This document shows, piece after piece, positions 4,876 to 5,107 of a stretch of DNA of 5,107 nucleotides. How positions within the stretch are numbered: position 1 is the first letter of the stretch; each line of letters begins with the position of its first letter. This DNA comes from a bacterium (lineage in GTDB: Bacteria; Desulfobacterota; DSWW01), in assembly GCA_030609865.1 (NCBI GenBank), contig JAUWSZ010000266.1, positions 1-5,107 on the forward strand, in the 5' to 3' direction. The notes under the pieces were generated by a model that did no database searches, was not told the DNA's origin, and was given only the letters and a program-made list of their open reading frames with translations. Made by a program: the position numbers and the translations under genes.

Positions 4876-5107
4876 TCACAGGGTTAGCCGGCCTTTTTCT
4901 TTGATCATGGCTTGAACCCGGGAGGATACCTCGTCGGGTGTGCTCGCGGACACGTCGATCGACCCGTGGGCTGCCGATCGATAGAGCGGCAGACGTTCTT
5001 CCAGGACCTCTTCCACCTCCTCCAGGAAGGTCTTCCCGTCTTTCAGCGCGGGCCGCTCCGTATCGTCCTTGATGCGCTCGATCAGCACGGACGCTGGGGC
5101 GGTAAGC
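4876..5107 (-). CDS. aroK: Shikimate kinase, C-terminal part (truncated by window edge)
   Basis: The last 76 residues of a shikimate kinase, which phosphorylates shikimate to shikimate 3-phosphate with ATP in the aromatic amino acid (chorismate) pathway in the cytoplasm. In fragment numbering, LTAP at the start matches the strand following the lid approach in this family; ERPAL (17-21) carries the lid arginine R18; VLEERLPLYRSAA (34-46) carries the conserved R38 before the PLY motif, the arginine that contacts shikimate in known structures; and HGSIDVSASTPDEV (47-60) is the closing strand and turn before the last helix. The P-loop and first shikimate-binding residues lie outside the window, so neither the start nor a possible fusion to another aro enzyme can be checked. 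It ends 140 bp before marR. An internal GTG at 5088 is not a start, since the family sequence continues beyond it. Confidence 0.85.
   Translation of the reverse strand, partial: LTAPASVLIERIKDDTERPALKDGKTFLEEVEEVLEERLPLYRSAAHGSIDVSASTPDEVSSRVQAMIKEKGRLTL

Overview
The window looks like a piece of a GC-rich Gram-negative chromosome, plausibly a deltaproteobacterium (Desulfobacterota-like). The evidence is an ExeA/GspA-GspB pair, which serves an outer-membrane secretin and so implies a diderm, together with a stand-alone ATP-grasp subunit of an NDP-forming acyl-CoA synthetase, a type common in anaerobic proteobacteria and archaea. The taxonomic assignment is an inference from gene content; no marker gene is present. 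I see no tRNA, rRNA, CRISPR array, insertion sequence or phage gene.

Layout, left to right. (1) Positions 1-467, minus strand: the N-terminal 155 residues of a ParA/Soj-family partition ATPase, cut off by the window edge. (2) Positions 468-648: a divergent promoter region, with a perfect TTGACA box facing parA and a weaker candidate promoter facing the secretion genes. (3) Positions 649-3368, plus strand: a two-gene operon, gspA (exeA) and gspB, separated by 2 bp. GspA is a cytoplasmic AAA+ ATPase joined through one membrane helix to a periplasmic part with a degenerate C39-like domain and a C-terminal peptidoglycan-binding domain. GspB is its bitopic partner. (4) Positions 3365-4045, minus strand: an ATP-grasp (beta-type) subunit of an acetyl/acyl-CoA synthetase, whose stop codon overlaps that of gspB. 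(5) Positions 4046-4273: a strong sigma-70-type promoter for the ATP-grasp gene, and beyond it a GC-rich block crowded with inverted repeats. (6) Positions 4274-4735, minus: a MarR-family regulator. (7) Positions 4736-4875: the marR promoter region, with a perfect palindrome over the candidate -10, a 10-bp direct repeat of period 12 bp upstream of the -35, and an 8-bp inverted repeat. (8) Positions 4876-5107, minus: the C-terminal 76 residues of a shikimate kinase, cut off by the window edge.

How the parts may work together. GspA-GspB form a known inner-membrane complex that helps place the type II secretin through the peptidoglycan layer. The divergent ParA-type ATPase could position this apparatus, or could simply be a chromosomal partition gene; the window cannot decide. 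The MarR regulator sits upstream of the acyl-CoA synthetase subunit on the same strand, but each has its own good promoter, so regulation of one by the other is possible and not shown. The core type II secretion genes and the alpha (CoA-binding) synthetase subunit are absent from the window. No stretch of more than 300 bases lacks a gene. I did not find a clearly new system; the most noteworthy points are the parA/gspAB pairing and the structured intergenic regions around marR.
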